From a bacterium (lineage in GTDB: Bacteria > Patescibacteriota > UBA1384 > XYA2-FULL-43-10 > JAKAMI01): a stretch of 42,150 bases of DNA. The stretch covers positions 1 to 42,150 of the forward strand of contig JAKAMI010000007.1 of NCBI GenBank assembly GCA_021812945.1, read 5' to 3'. Position 1 is the stretch's first letter; each line of letters opens with the position of its first letter. The position numbers and the translations under genes are program-made. Below the pieces are notes generated by a model. That model was not told the origin of the DNA, did not search any database, and saw only the letters and a program-made list of their open reading frames with translations. Positions 21,896-28,958 of this stretch are shown piece after piece.

Positions 21896-22549
21896 TTAAT
21901 TTTGAATTATAACATCCTCAAGATAAACCGGCGCAATCGGCTTGTCGTTTTTGTCGGTCGGCGCCTCTGAAATTTGTTTAACCACCTCCAGGCCCTCGAC
22001 CACCTGGGCAAAAACGGTATATTTCCCGTCCAGACTGGTTTGATCCTTGTTGGTCACAATGAAGAATTGGCTGCCGTTGGTGTTGGCGCCGGCGTTAGCC
22101 ATCCCGACCGCTCCGGGTATGAACTTGTGTGAATTTATCTCATCGTTGAATTGGTACCCCGGGCCGCCGGTTCCGTCACCTTTGGGATCGCCGGTTTGGA
22201 TAACAAAATCTTTGATTACCCGATGCCACAGTAGATGTTTGTAATAACCTTTGTTGGCCAATTTGGCCAGATTGTCCACCGTATTCGGCGCATCCTTTTT
22301 GAAAAGTTCCATTTTGATGTCACCGTCGGAAGTTTTTAAAATTGCATACATTTTTTTGTTATCCTGATAATTTTTATAAAATGGGAAGGCAACTGCTGCC
22401 AATATCGCTAACATCACAATTATTGATGCTGGCTTGACAAACAATGCCCAAAAATCAAAACCGGTATTTTTGCGAGTCTTTATTTCTTCCTGAAACGTCT
22501 TTGCCCTCTCTTCTCGTTTCTCTTTTCTAATTTTAGCTTTCTTTCCCAT
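21896..22549 (-). CDS. membrane-anchored cyclophilin-type peptidyl-prolyl isomerase
   Basis: A 217-aa protein. A strongly basic N terminus and one membrane helix (about residues 35-58) precede a short cyclophilin domain: MELFKKDAPNTVDNLAKLANKGYY, LLWHRVIKDFVIQTGDPKGDGTGGPGYQFNDE, GAVGMANAGANTNGSQFFIVT and YTVFAQVVEGLEVV. The active-site arginine (HRVI) and the Q-FFI motif are kept. It probably assists folding outside the membrane. A family F hairpin sits 24 nt upstream of its ATG, and no good ribosome-binding site is seen. Confidence 0.93.
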   Translation of the reverse strand: MGKKAKIRKEKREERAKTFQEEIKTRKNTGFDFWALFVKPASIIVMLAILAAVAFPFYKNYQDNKKMYAILKTSDGDIKMELFKKDAPNTVDNLAKLANKGYYKHLLWHRVIKDFVIQTGDPKGDGTGGPGYQFNDEINSHKFIPGAVGMANAGANTNGSQFFIVTNKDQTSLDGKYTVFAQVVEGLEVVKQISEAPTDKNDKPIAPVYLEDVIIQN

Positions 22550-22572
22550 GAGTTTTATCCGTGATTGCTCGT

Positions 22573-22609
22573 GATGACAGTCTTTACTGCATTTGCAAAG
22601 ACTGTCATC
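22573..22609. repeat. family F hairpin, 24 nt upstream of the cyclophilin gene
   Basis: Perfect 13-bp arms GATGACAGTCTTT / AAAGACTGTCATC with an 11-nt loop. It lies between the gatA stop and the cyclophilin start. A fragment of a family C element (22618-22650) is adjacent. Confidence 0.87.
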
Positions 22610-22665
22610 GCTAATTAATTTCTGGATTCTGAATCAAGTTCAGGATGGCAACCTCACGACACTAA

Positions 22666-23934
22666 TCAAAGTTTTGGCTTGATATCTGATATTTTAGCTG
22701 CCTTCTCGAAGGCACTGGCTACTTCGAATATCTTACCTTCGCCCATCATCGGACCAATAATTTGTATACCGACCGGAAGTCCGGATTCGGTAAACCCAGC
22801 CGGTACACTCATGGCTGGAATGCCTGCCGTATTTATCGGTACGGTGTCAGCATCGGCTTTGTACATTGAAAGCGGATCATCCAACTTTTCTCCAATTTTA
22901 AAAGCCGGAAATGGTGAAACCGGCGCCATTAAGACATCGACTTCGGACAATATTTTTTCGTATTCTTCTTTGATTTTGGTGCGAACTTTGGCGGCTTTCA
23001 GATAATACGCATCGAAGTAACCGGAAGAAAGGGTATAAGTGCCCATCATAATGGATCTTTTTGCTTCACTGCCAAAGCCTTCAGTTCTTGACTGTAAGTA
23101 AACATCGCTCAAACTTAGTCCCACGTCCGGAGTCCGGAGTCCTGAGTCTTTGGACTTGATGGCTGACAGCCCGTAACGAATCCCATCATAGCGTGACAAG
23201 TTCGAAGAAGCCTCGGATTTTACCAGAACATAGTAGGTCGCAATGGCATATTTTGTCATGGGTAAAGAGACATCAACGACTTCTGCTCCCAAAGATTCCA
23301 GCATGGATTTCGCATTTTCTAAGATTCTGGCAACTTCATTATTCAACCCTTCGCCAAAGAATTCTTTTGGCAGACCTATTTTCTTCCCCTTCAAATCCGA
23401 TCGTAAAAAAGTTGTGTAGTCCGGTAGTTTATCGCGCGTGGTGGTTGAATCGTCAACATCATGCCCGGCAATATGGTTCAAGACAATGGCCGCATCTTCA
23501 ACCGTTTTGGTAATCGGGCCGATGGTATCAAAACTGGAGGCGTAGCTAACTACCCCGAATCTTGAGACCAGGCCGTAGGTAACTTTCAAACCCACTGTCG
23601 AACAAAAACTTGAGGGTTGGCGGATCGATCCGCCGGTATCCGTCCCCAGCGCAAAAACACACTCGTCGGCGCTTACCGCCGCGGCGCTTCCGCCGCTGGA
23701 GCCGCCAGGGACTCGCTCTAAATTCCAAGGGTTCTTGGTTGGCCCGAAATAAGAGTTTTCGGTAGAGGAACCCATGGTGAATTCGTCGGTATTGGCTTTG
23801 CCTAAAAGAATACAACCGGCATCCATCAGTTTTTTTGTCACTGTGGCGTCAAAATCGGGGATATAATCTTTAAGAATTTTAGAAGCGGCAGTAGTTTTTA
23901 TCCCTTTAGTTGAAAAGACATCTTTAAGAGCCAT
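22666..23934 (-). CDS. gatA: amidotransferase subunit A, main part (after frameshift)
   Basis: 422 aa covering the amidase catalytic core: MALKDVFSTKG contains the catalytic lysine of the Ser-cisSer-Lys triad, and the serines lie in VPGGSSGGSAAAV and GTDTGGSIRQPSSFC. C-terminal segments such as DVLMAPVSPFPAF and GIPAMSVPAGF are complete. GatA supplies ammonia from glutamine for the GatCAB reaction. The N-terminal 70 residues are in another frame (23946-24158), so as assembled gatA is broken. Conserved residues upstream of Met1 (IDGIP) remain readable in this frame. A small tandem repeat inserts DSGLRTPDVG at 23125-23155. Confidence 0.93.
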   Translation of the reverse strand: MALKDVFSTKGIKTTAASKILKDYIPDFDATVTKKLMDAGCILLGKANTDEFTMGSSTENSYFGPTKNPWNLERVPGGSSGGSAAAVSADECVFALGTDTGGSIRQPSSFCSTVGLKVTYGLVSRFGVVSYASSFDTIGPITKTVEDAAIVLNHIAGHDVDDSTTTRDKLPDYTTFLRSDLKGKKIGLPKEFFGEGLNNEVARILENAKSMLESLGAEVVDVSLPMTKYAIATYYVLVKSEASSNLSRYDGIRYGLSAIKSKDSGLRTPDVGLSLSDVYLQSRTEGFGSEAKRSIMMGTYTLSSGYFDAYYLKAAKVRTKIKEEYEKILSEVDVLMAPVSPFPAFKIGEKLDDPLSMYKADADTVPINTAGIPAMSVPAGFTESGLPVGIQIIGPMMGEGKIFEVASAFEKAAKISDIKPKL

Positions 23935-23945
23935 CGGGATACCAT

Positions 23946-24158
23946 CTATTTACTTAGGGCTTCCCCTCGAGCCCGTCGTTCATCACTTGCCTTAGCCTGT
24001 TTGAGCGCTAATTCACTCGTAACCGTAATAAAAGAATTTAGTTTCGGTTCCAGTTGATTTATTCGGGCTAAAAATGACTCGGTTAGCTCAACCGAAGTTA
24101 TCTCGCCCTTTTCCAAGAGATCACGGGCCTCTTTGATTGTTAGTTTGTATAATTCCAT
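23946..24158 (-). CDS. gatA: amidotransferase subunit A, N-terminal fragment
   Basis: 70 aa (MELYKLTIKEARDLLEKGEITSVELTESFLARINQLEPKLNSFI) are the ordinary start of GatA. The frame hits TAG at 23946-23948. Adding one A to the AAA at 23949-23951 restores ...LSK-IDGIPMALKDVF, joining the two parts into a complete protein of about 496 aa. The likely cause is a single-base loss in a homopolymer, either a sequencing error or a real mutation. Confidence 0.9.
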   Translation of the reverse strand: MELYKLTIKEARDLLEKGEITSVELTESFLARINQLEPKLNSFITVTSELALKQAKASDERRARGEALSK

Positions 24159-24167
24159 GTATAAATC

Positions 24168-24298
24168 CTAAACTCCAAATCCTAAATCCTAAATAAATTC
24201 AAAATAGAAAATTCAAAAAATGGGCAAATTTGTGATTTTGGATTTTGAGTTTGTGATTTCATTAGAATTTAGAGTTTAAAGTTTAGAATTTATTCAAA
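24168..24298. repeat. family D AT-rich palindromic element between gatC and gatA
   Basis: The left half consists of AAATCCTAAACTCCAAATCC-type units and the right half of their inverse (TTTAGAGTTTAAAGTTTAG). The element fills the whole spacer from the gatA start to the gatC stop. Confidence 0.8.
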
Positions 24299-24580
24299 TA
24301 CCGCAGGTACTTTGATGCTTCGGCCTTCTTTTTCCGGAGAATTCTCAAGAAGTGACTCGGGAGCTACCGGATTGGTGATTTCATCTGGAACAAAAACATC
24401 TTTTAGACCCGTGACTTGAGAAACCATTTCGACACCCTCGGTATCAACTTCTTTTAGCTGCTCAATATATTCCAAAACACTCGAAAGCTGACCGGCAAAT
24501 TTCTCGGTTTCTTGATCGGTTAATTTGAGTTTGGAAAGATGTGCTATATGGAGTACGTCTTCTTTTGAAAGTTTAGCCAT
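24290..24580 (-). CDS. gatC: Asp-tRNA(Asn)/Glu-tRNA(Gln) amidotransferase subunit C
   Basis: 96 aa from the ATG at 24580 (MAKLSKEDVLHIAHLSKLKLTDQETEKFAGQLSSVLEYIEQL), the standard GatC pattern with LAxL-like helix and LxxVLxYIxxL. The C-terminal strap (VAPESLLENSPEKEGRSIKVPAVFE) wraps around GatA in known structures. The tracked start is four codons earlier; GGAAG precedes the chosen ATG. It is first of gatC-gatA, with gatB apart at 18.7-20.2 kb. Confidence 0.94.
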   Translation of the reverse strand: MAKLSKEDVLHIAHLSKLKLTDQETEKFAGQLSSVLEYIEQLKEVDTEGVEMVSQVTGLKDVFVPDEITNPVAPESLLENSPEKEGRSIKVPAVFE

Positions 24581-24589
24581 AATAGCTTC

Positions 24590-24619
24590 CACAAATCTTA
24601 TTCACAAATAATCACAAAC
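24590..24619. repeat. family H repeat upstream of gatC
   Basis: CACAAATCTTATTCACAAAT followed by AATCACAAAC. The 20-mer is identical to the minus-strand sequence upstream of tsf. Confidence 0.7.
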
Positions 24620-24680
24620 ATAAAACAACCGCACAGACAGGCTACTTCTGATACTAGCACTTATTCAGACTCGGTTCAAT

Positions 24681-24735
24681 AATAGTCACTATCCAACTGT
24701 CCACCCGGCGGGTGGACAGTTGGATAGTGACTATT
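24681..24735. repeat. perfect 55-nt palindrome overlapping the ligA stop
   Basis: 27-nt perfect arms (AATAGTCACTATCCAACTGT, ending CCACCCG) around a single G. The right arm includes the TAG stop of ligA and its last codon. No T-run follows. A 30+1+30 nt palindrome of the same design lies after the start-side of gpmI at 39232-39292. Confidence 0.92.
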
Positions 24736-26794
24736 TCAGGAGACCAAGGAACTCTTGTTCGGTGAGAATCTTTACGCCGAGAGTGCGGGCTTTGTCGTAT
24801 TTAGAACCGGGGTTTTCCCCTGCCAATACATAATCGGTTTTAGGCGAAACTGAGGAAGAAATTTGTCCACCATATTGGACTATTCGTTTATGAGCTTCGT
24901 CGCGGGTCATAGTTTCCAGTGTCCCTGTCACCACAAATGTTTTATTATCTAATTTATTAGCCGAGACAGGGGAGTGATAATTTTTAATCTTGACCCCAAA
25001 ACTTTGCAGTTTTTTAATGAATTTAATATTTTTCTCGTCCTTGAGGTATTCAATCAAACTCTCGGCGACCTTGCCGCCAATGCCATACATTCGCTCAAAA
25101 TCCCCTTCGTCTGCTTTCATCAGGTTCTCCAAACTGCCAAACTGTTTGGCTAGATCGGTGGCCATTTGTGTGCCGACATGACGGATGCCAAGTGCGTATA
25201 TAAATGAGTCCAGTTCTATACTTTTAGCATTTATAATAGCTTCTACCAAGTTCTTGGAAGATTGTTCCGCAAACCGTTCAAGCGGCTCCAAATCCCCTTC
25301 CTTTAGGTCAAATAAGTCGGCAGCGTCCTTGACCAAGCCTTCATTTACCAACTGTTCGATGATCTTAGGACCCAAACCATCGATCTCAAAGGCTCCTTTA
25401 GCTACGAAATGACTGATGCTTCTTAGTTGGCGTATGGAGCAGTTTTTGTCAGCGCAAAAATAATCGACCTCCCCCTCTCGTTTAACCACCTTCCCGCCGC
25501 AAATCGGACAGGTCTCGGGCATTTTAAAGGTTTTTTCGTCCCCGTTTCTCATTCTTTTGATAACCTCAACCACCTCCGGAATGACATCTCCGGCCTTGCG
25601 GATAATGACGGTGTCGCCTATTTTAATGTCTTTACGTTTGACCTCGTCGGCATTGTGTAGCGTGGCACGAGATACGACTGAGCCGGCAACTAGGGTCGGT
25701 TCCATCACCGCCACCGGTGTCAGTTTACCGGTTCGTCCGACTTGGACGATAATATCTTTGACTACCGATGTCGCCTCTTCGGCTGGGAATTTATATGCAA
25801 TTTGTCCCCGAGGCGCTTTGCCGACTACTCCCAGCTGCTTGAATAATTTTTCATCGTTGATCCCGACCACGATGCCATCGGTTTGGTAAGGCAGCTTCTC
25901 CCGCTCTTTGTTCCAGTGTTTAATGTAAGCAAAAACATCGTCCAGACTGCTGCATATTTTATTGTTTTGGTTGGTGCGAAAACCCAGGTCCCGAGCCAAA
26001 TCGTGTTCTTCTGAATGCTTTTTAAGTCCCGAGTCTGTCGGGATGGCATACATCATAAAATCCAGATTTCTTCCTGCGGTAATCTTCGGATCCAGCTGTC
26101 GGATAGAGCCGGCGGCGATGTTCCGCGGGTTGGCGTATAAAGGCTGTCCTTTTTTCTTCTGCTCCTGATTGAGTTTTTCAAAATCCGCCCGCGGCAAATA
26201 GGCTTCGCCGCGAATTTCTAATTCTTTTTTGAACACGTCATCCTGAACGGAGTGAAGGATCCCGTTATTTGCGACAGGATTCTTCGTCTTCGCCTCAGAA
26301 TGACGTAATGATAGTGGTATTGATTCGATGGTCTTAAGATTATTTGTGACGTCCTCCCCCACCACCCCGTCGCCGCGCGTTGCCCCCAGTTTAAATACGC
26401 CGTTTTTATAGGTCAAACTCACCGCCAATCCATCCATCTTGAGTTCGCAAAAATAACCCGATTGTTTTATTTTTTCGATTCCGACCAGCTTAGCCAATCT
26501 CTCCTGCCACTTTGCTAAGTCCTCCTCCGAAAAAGCGTCGTTTAGCGAGAGCATCGGCGATGAATGATGAACTTTGACAAACTTATCCAGCGGCTCTCCG
26601 CCGACCCTCTGTGTTGGCGAGTCCGATGTAATAAATTCAGGGTATTGTGTCTCCAGATCTGATAATTCCCGCTTCAGTGAATCGTCGACCGCATCCGAGA
26701 CCCGAGGTTCGTCCAGAACATGATAAGCGTATCGATTACCATCGATCTCTTTTTTGAGTACGCTAATACGTTTTTCGGCTTCATCTTTAGTCAT
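24731..26794 (-). CDS. ligA: NAD-dependent DNA ligase with repeat-encoded insert
   Basis: A 687-aa replication and repair ligase. Domains in order: Ia (NAD contact, RYAYHVLDEPRVSDA), adenylation with the nucleophilic lysine in CELKMDGLAVSL, OB fold, the four-cysteine zinc finger (CPICGG...CADKNC), helix-hairpin-helix repeats (IYALGIRHVGTQMA, MYGIGGKVAESL) and a C-terminal BRCT domain (KTFVVTGTLETMTRDEA). Residues about 165-190 (HSEAKTKNPVANNGILHSVQDD) are encoded by a 72-bp palindromic element in frame within the adenylation domain, between SIPLSLR and ELEIRGEAYLP. All key residues remain. Confidence 0.96.
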   Translation of the reverse strand: MTKDEAEKRISVLKKEIDGNRYAYHVLDEPRVSDAVDDSLKRELSDLETQYPEFITSDSPTQRVGGEPLDKFVKVHHSSPMLSLNDAFSEEDLAKWQERLAKLVGIEKIKQSGYFCELKMDGLAVSLTYKNGVFKLGATRGDGVVGEDVTNNLKTIESIPLSLRHSEAKTKNPVANNGILHSVQDDVFKKELEIRGEAYLPRADFEKLNQEQKKKGQPLYANPRNIAAGSIRQLDPKITAGRNLDFMMYAIPTDSGLKKHSEEHDLARDLGFRTNQNNKICSSLDDVFAYIKHWNKEREKLPYQTDGIVVGINDEKLFKQLGVVGKAPRGQIAYKFPAEEATSVVKDIIVQVGRTGKLTPVAVMEPTLVAGSVVSRATLHNADEVKRKDIKIGDTVIIRKAGDVIPEVVEVIKRMRNGDEKTFKMPETCPICGGKVVKREGEVDYFCADKNCSIRQLRSISHFVAKGAFEIDGLGPKIIEQLVNEGLVKDAADLFDLKEGDLEPLERFAEQSSKNLVEAIINAKSIELDSFIYALGIRHVGTQMATDLAKQFGSLENLMKADEGDFERMYGIGGKVAESLIEYLKDEKNIKFIKKLQSFGVKIKNYHSPVSANKLDNKTFVVTGTLETMTRDEAHKRIVQYGGQISSSVSPKTDYVLAGENPGSKYDKARTLGVKILTEQEFLGLLK
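26235..26306. repeat. family A palindromic element inside ligA, in frame
   Basis: 72 bp from ACGTCATCCTGAACGG to CGCCTCAGAATGACGT, exactly 24 codons with no stop in the ligA frame. The internal GAAGGATC/GATTCTTC arms match other family A copies. Confidence 0.87.
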
Positions 26795-26804
26795 TTATCG
26801 ATTA

Positions 26805-27710
26805 TTATTTTAGATCCATTTGGCGCAAGATTCGGATGCGTTCCTCCACGGGAGGGTGAGTGTCGAATAATGAGTTTAGGCCTTTGGAACGTTTCTGGCC
26901 GAAGGGATTTTCGATGTAAAGATGAGCTGTGGCTTTGTTAGCCTCGGCTAGCGGAATGTTTGTCCGTGAAATTTTCTCCAGTGCCGAGGCCAGCCCTTCC
27001 GGATAGCGAGTCAGGAGCGCCCCGTTAGCATCGGCTAAAAATTCCCGTTTGCGAGAGATTGCCAATTGGATTAAGGTTGCCGCCAGTGGCGCTAAAATAG
27101 CCAGAGCTATCGAGACAATGAATAAGATCAGGCCCAGTTGCCCGTCGCCGTCTCCAGATCGCCGGCGTCCTCCGCCAAACCAGGTCCAGCGAAGGAAAAA
27201 GTCCGACATCAAGGCCACTATTCCAACCAGCACCACCACTAAGGTCATCAGCCGGATATCATAGTCGCCGATATGGCTCATTTCGTGGGCGATCACCCCT
27301 TCGAGCTCGTTTTTGTTTAATACCTGCGCCAATCCTAAAGTGATGCAAACGCTGGCATGCTGCGGGTCGCGGCCGGTGGCAAACGCGTTTGGCGACTGGT
27401 CCGGGATAAAGTAGATTTTGGGCATCGGAAGTCCGGCGGTTATGGCTAAATTTTCCACCAAACGGTAAATTTCCGGATTGTCCTTCTTCTCCACCGGCTG
27501 GGCGTGGGAGATGGCTAGGGTTATCGAGTCTGAGTAATAATAACTAATCAGGGCCTGGGTGACGGCTATAACCGTGACAATAACTACGATCCAAGGATTA
27601 TTATATAGATACGAAAAAAGGTACCCCAATCCGATGAGTAAGACTAAAAATCCACCAAGAAACAAGGTGGTTCGCCTTTTATTTGCTGATATTTGAGTGT
27701 ATAAAGTCAT
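26805..27710 (-). CDS. htpX: HtpX-type membrane zinc metalloprotease (M48)
   Basis: A 301-aa protein with two N-terminal membrane helices (about 16-35 and 38-58), the zinc motif in VIAHEMSHIGDYD, two further membrane segments (about 154-172 and 196-216) and the third-ligand region KREFLADANGALLTRYPEGLASALEKI. It degrades misfolded membrane proteins in other bacteria. It is next to lemA, a frequent neighbour of M48 proteases, with one small membrane protein gene between. Confidence 0.95.
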   Translation of the reverse strand: MTLYTQISANKRRTTLFLGGFLVLLIGLGYLFSYLYNNPWIVVIVTVIAVTQALISYYYSDSITLAISHAQPVEKKDNPEIYRLVENLAITAGLPMPKIYFIPDQSPNAFATGRDPQHASVCITLGLAQVLNKNELEGVIAHEMSHIGDYDIRLMTLVVVLVGIVALMSDFFLRWTWFGGGRRRSGDGDGQLGLILFIVSIALAILAPLAATLIQLAISRKREFLADANGALLTRYPEGLASALEKISRTNIPLAEANKATAHLYIENPFGQKRSKGLNSLFDTHPPVEERIRILRQMDLK

Positions 27711-27735
27711 TTTTCAAGGAAGATACCTCACGGAT

Positions 27736-27800
27736 CCCACACATGGACCGACACGGTTTTGTATCAACCGTGTTCATCCGTGTCGAAATCTGTGTAGTCT
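27736..27800. repeat. palindromic element of the ACACGGTT / AACCGTGT type
   Basis: CCGACACGGTTTTGTATCAACCGTGTTCATCCGTGTCG contains two inverted pairs (ACACGGTT/AACCGTGT and CGACACGG/CCGTGTCG). It lies between htpX and the 128-aa gene upstream of it. Confidence 0.65.
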
Positions 27801-27809
27801 CTTCGATAT

Positions 27810-28196
27810 TTATTGCGGTAGCAACCGCAGCGTTCCTCCCAGGGCCGAGATGATCAGGTTGGCGACCATTAGAAGTAAAACGATCGGTCCGAAGACAGTG
27901 AAACCGTATTGAGGAATTAACAGAAGCAGAGTGAACAGGATGAATAGAACAATTGATTGGCGCTGATGGTAATCCAGATATTTCGAAGACTCCTTTTTGA
28001 ACAACCGGATAATCAAACCGGTGATAAAGAGATAACCGATAGCCGACAAAAATTTATCTCGGCGATTAATCTTCTCCATATGCAGTCTGCTTTTGGCAGT
28101 CGAGCCGATTTTGCCCTCAAGGCTTTTGGCTCGGCTGATCAGATCCGGACTGATTCTTAGATTCGGTCTCTTGATTTTTGGCAGTGATAGTTTCAT
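27810..28196 (-). CDS. small membrane protein, DUF4870/Tic20-like layout
   Basis: A 128-aa protein. A basic N-terminal half (KRPNLRISPDLISRAKSLEGK) precedes two or three hydrophobic segments with YLDYHQRQSIVLFILFTLLLLIP, a pattern like the 'FHaxQs' turn of DUF4870/Tic20-type proteins. Function unknown. It lies between lemA and htpX in the same direction and may belong to that envelope group. Confidence 0.72.
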   Translation of the reverse strand: MKLSLPKIKRPNLRISPDLISRAKSLEGKIGSTAKSRLHMEKINRRDKFLSAIGYLFITGLIIRLFKKESSKYLDYHQRQSIVLFILFTLLLLIPQYGFTVFGPIVLLLMVANLIISALGGTLRLLPQ

Positions 28197-28212
28197 AGTA
28201 ACCTCACATTAA

Positions 28213-28298
28213 TGTCATCCTGAACGAGTCATCGAGTGAAGGATCCTGTCATCCGTGCTACAAATCGTGGGATTCTTCGCTAATCGCTTAGTATGACA
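28213..28298. repeat. family A palindromic element
   Basis: From TGTCATCCTGAACGAGTC to CTAATCGCTTAGTATGACA, 86 bp, with GAAGGATC and GATTCTTC inside. It is followed by a partial unit CTTCGACAAGCTCAGGGTGA at 28319-28338. Confidence 0.8.
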
Positions 28299-28353
28299 CA
28301 TAATATTTCGACTGACCCTTCGACAAGCTCAGGGTGAAATTCTAAACCTAGGT

Positions 28354-28908
28354 TTAGAATTTCACTTTCACCGGTTCGGATGCCTCTTTCTCCTCCAACT
28401 GGAACATTTCCCGTTTAGAGTAATGGAACATACCGGCTACGACACTGGATGGAAACGACTCGATGGCGATGTTGAAGTCGCGAACATTGCCGTTGTAAAA
28501 ACGGCGGGCGGCTTGAATCTTGTCCTCGGTATCAGTCAGCTCGTCCTGAAGCTTGGCAAAATTCTCGTTGGCTTTGAGGTTCGGATAATTCTCGGCCACG
28601 GCAAAAAGAGATTTTAGAGTCTCAGACAAGGCATTTTCCTTGGCCGATTTATCGGCAAAAGTTTTTGCCCCCATGGCTTCGGTCCGAGCTTTGGTCACGT
28701 CTTCCAAAACACTTTTCTCGTGCGTGGCATAACCCTTGACCGTTTCGATCAGGTTTGGGATCAGGTCATACCTGCGTTTCAACTGAACATCGATGTCGCT
28801 CCAAGCCTCATCGGTCTGATTTTTCAGCCGAACCAGCCGGTTGAAGATGCTGATAACCCAAAGAACCACCACAACCGCGATAAGAATAATTATCCAAGTC
28901 GCTGACAT
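28354..28908 (-). CDS. lemA: LemA family protein
   Basis: A 184-aa protein with an N-terminal membrane helix (ATWIIILIAVVVVLWVISIFN), then the conserved LVRLKNQTDEAWSDIDVQLKRRYDLIPNLIETVKGYATHE and QDELTDTEDKIQAARRFYNGNVRDFN, ending in FPSSVVAGMF. The family's function is uncertain; it is an envelope protein with a long helical bundle outside the membrane. GGAGAAAGT precedes the ATG. Near htpX, as often seen. Confidence 0.95.
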   Translation of the reverse strand: MSATWIIILIAVVVVLWVISIFNRLVRLKNQTDEAWSDIDVQLKRRYDLIPNLIETVKGYATHEKSVLEDVTKARTEAMGAKTFADKSAKENALSETLKSLFAVAENYPNLKANENFAKLQDELTDTEDKIQAARRFYNGNVRDFNIAIESFPSSVVAGMFHYSKREMFQLEEKEASEPVKVKF

Positions 28909-28958
28909 ACTTTCTCCTATTCTTGGCTTACTTGCTTATTTGCTTACTAGCTGATCTA

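Noticed and set aside
22679-23005. Plus-strand 108-aa ORF opposite gatA
   Set aside because: Shadow of gatA codons; no ribosome-binding site or recognisable protein.
23940-23955. Programmed frameshift in gatA
   Set aside because: No X-XXY-YYZ slippery sequence or stimulatory hairpin is evident; a one-base homopolymer change explains it better.
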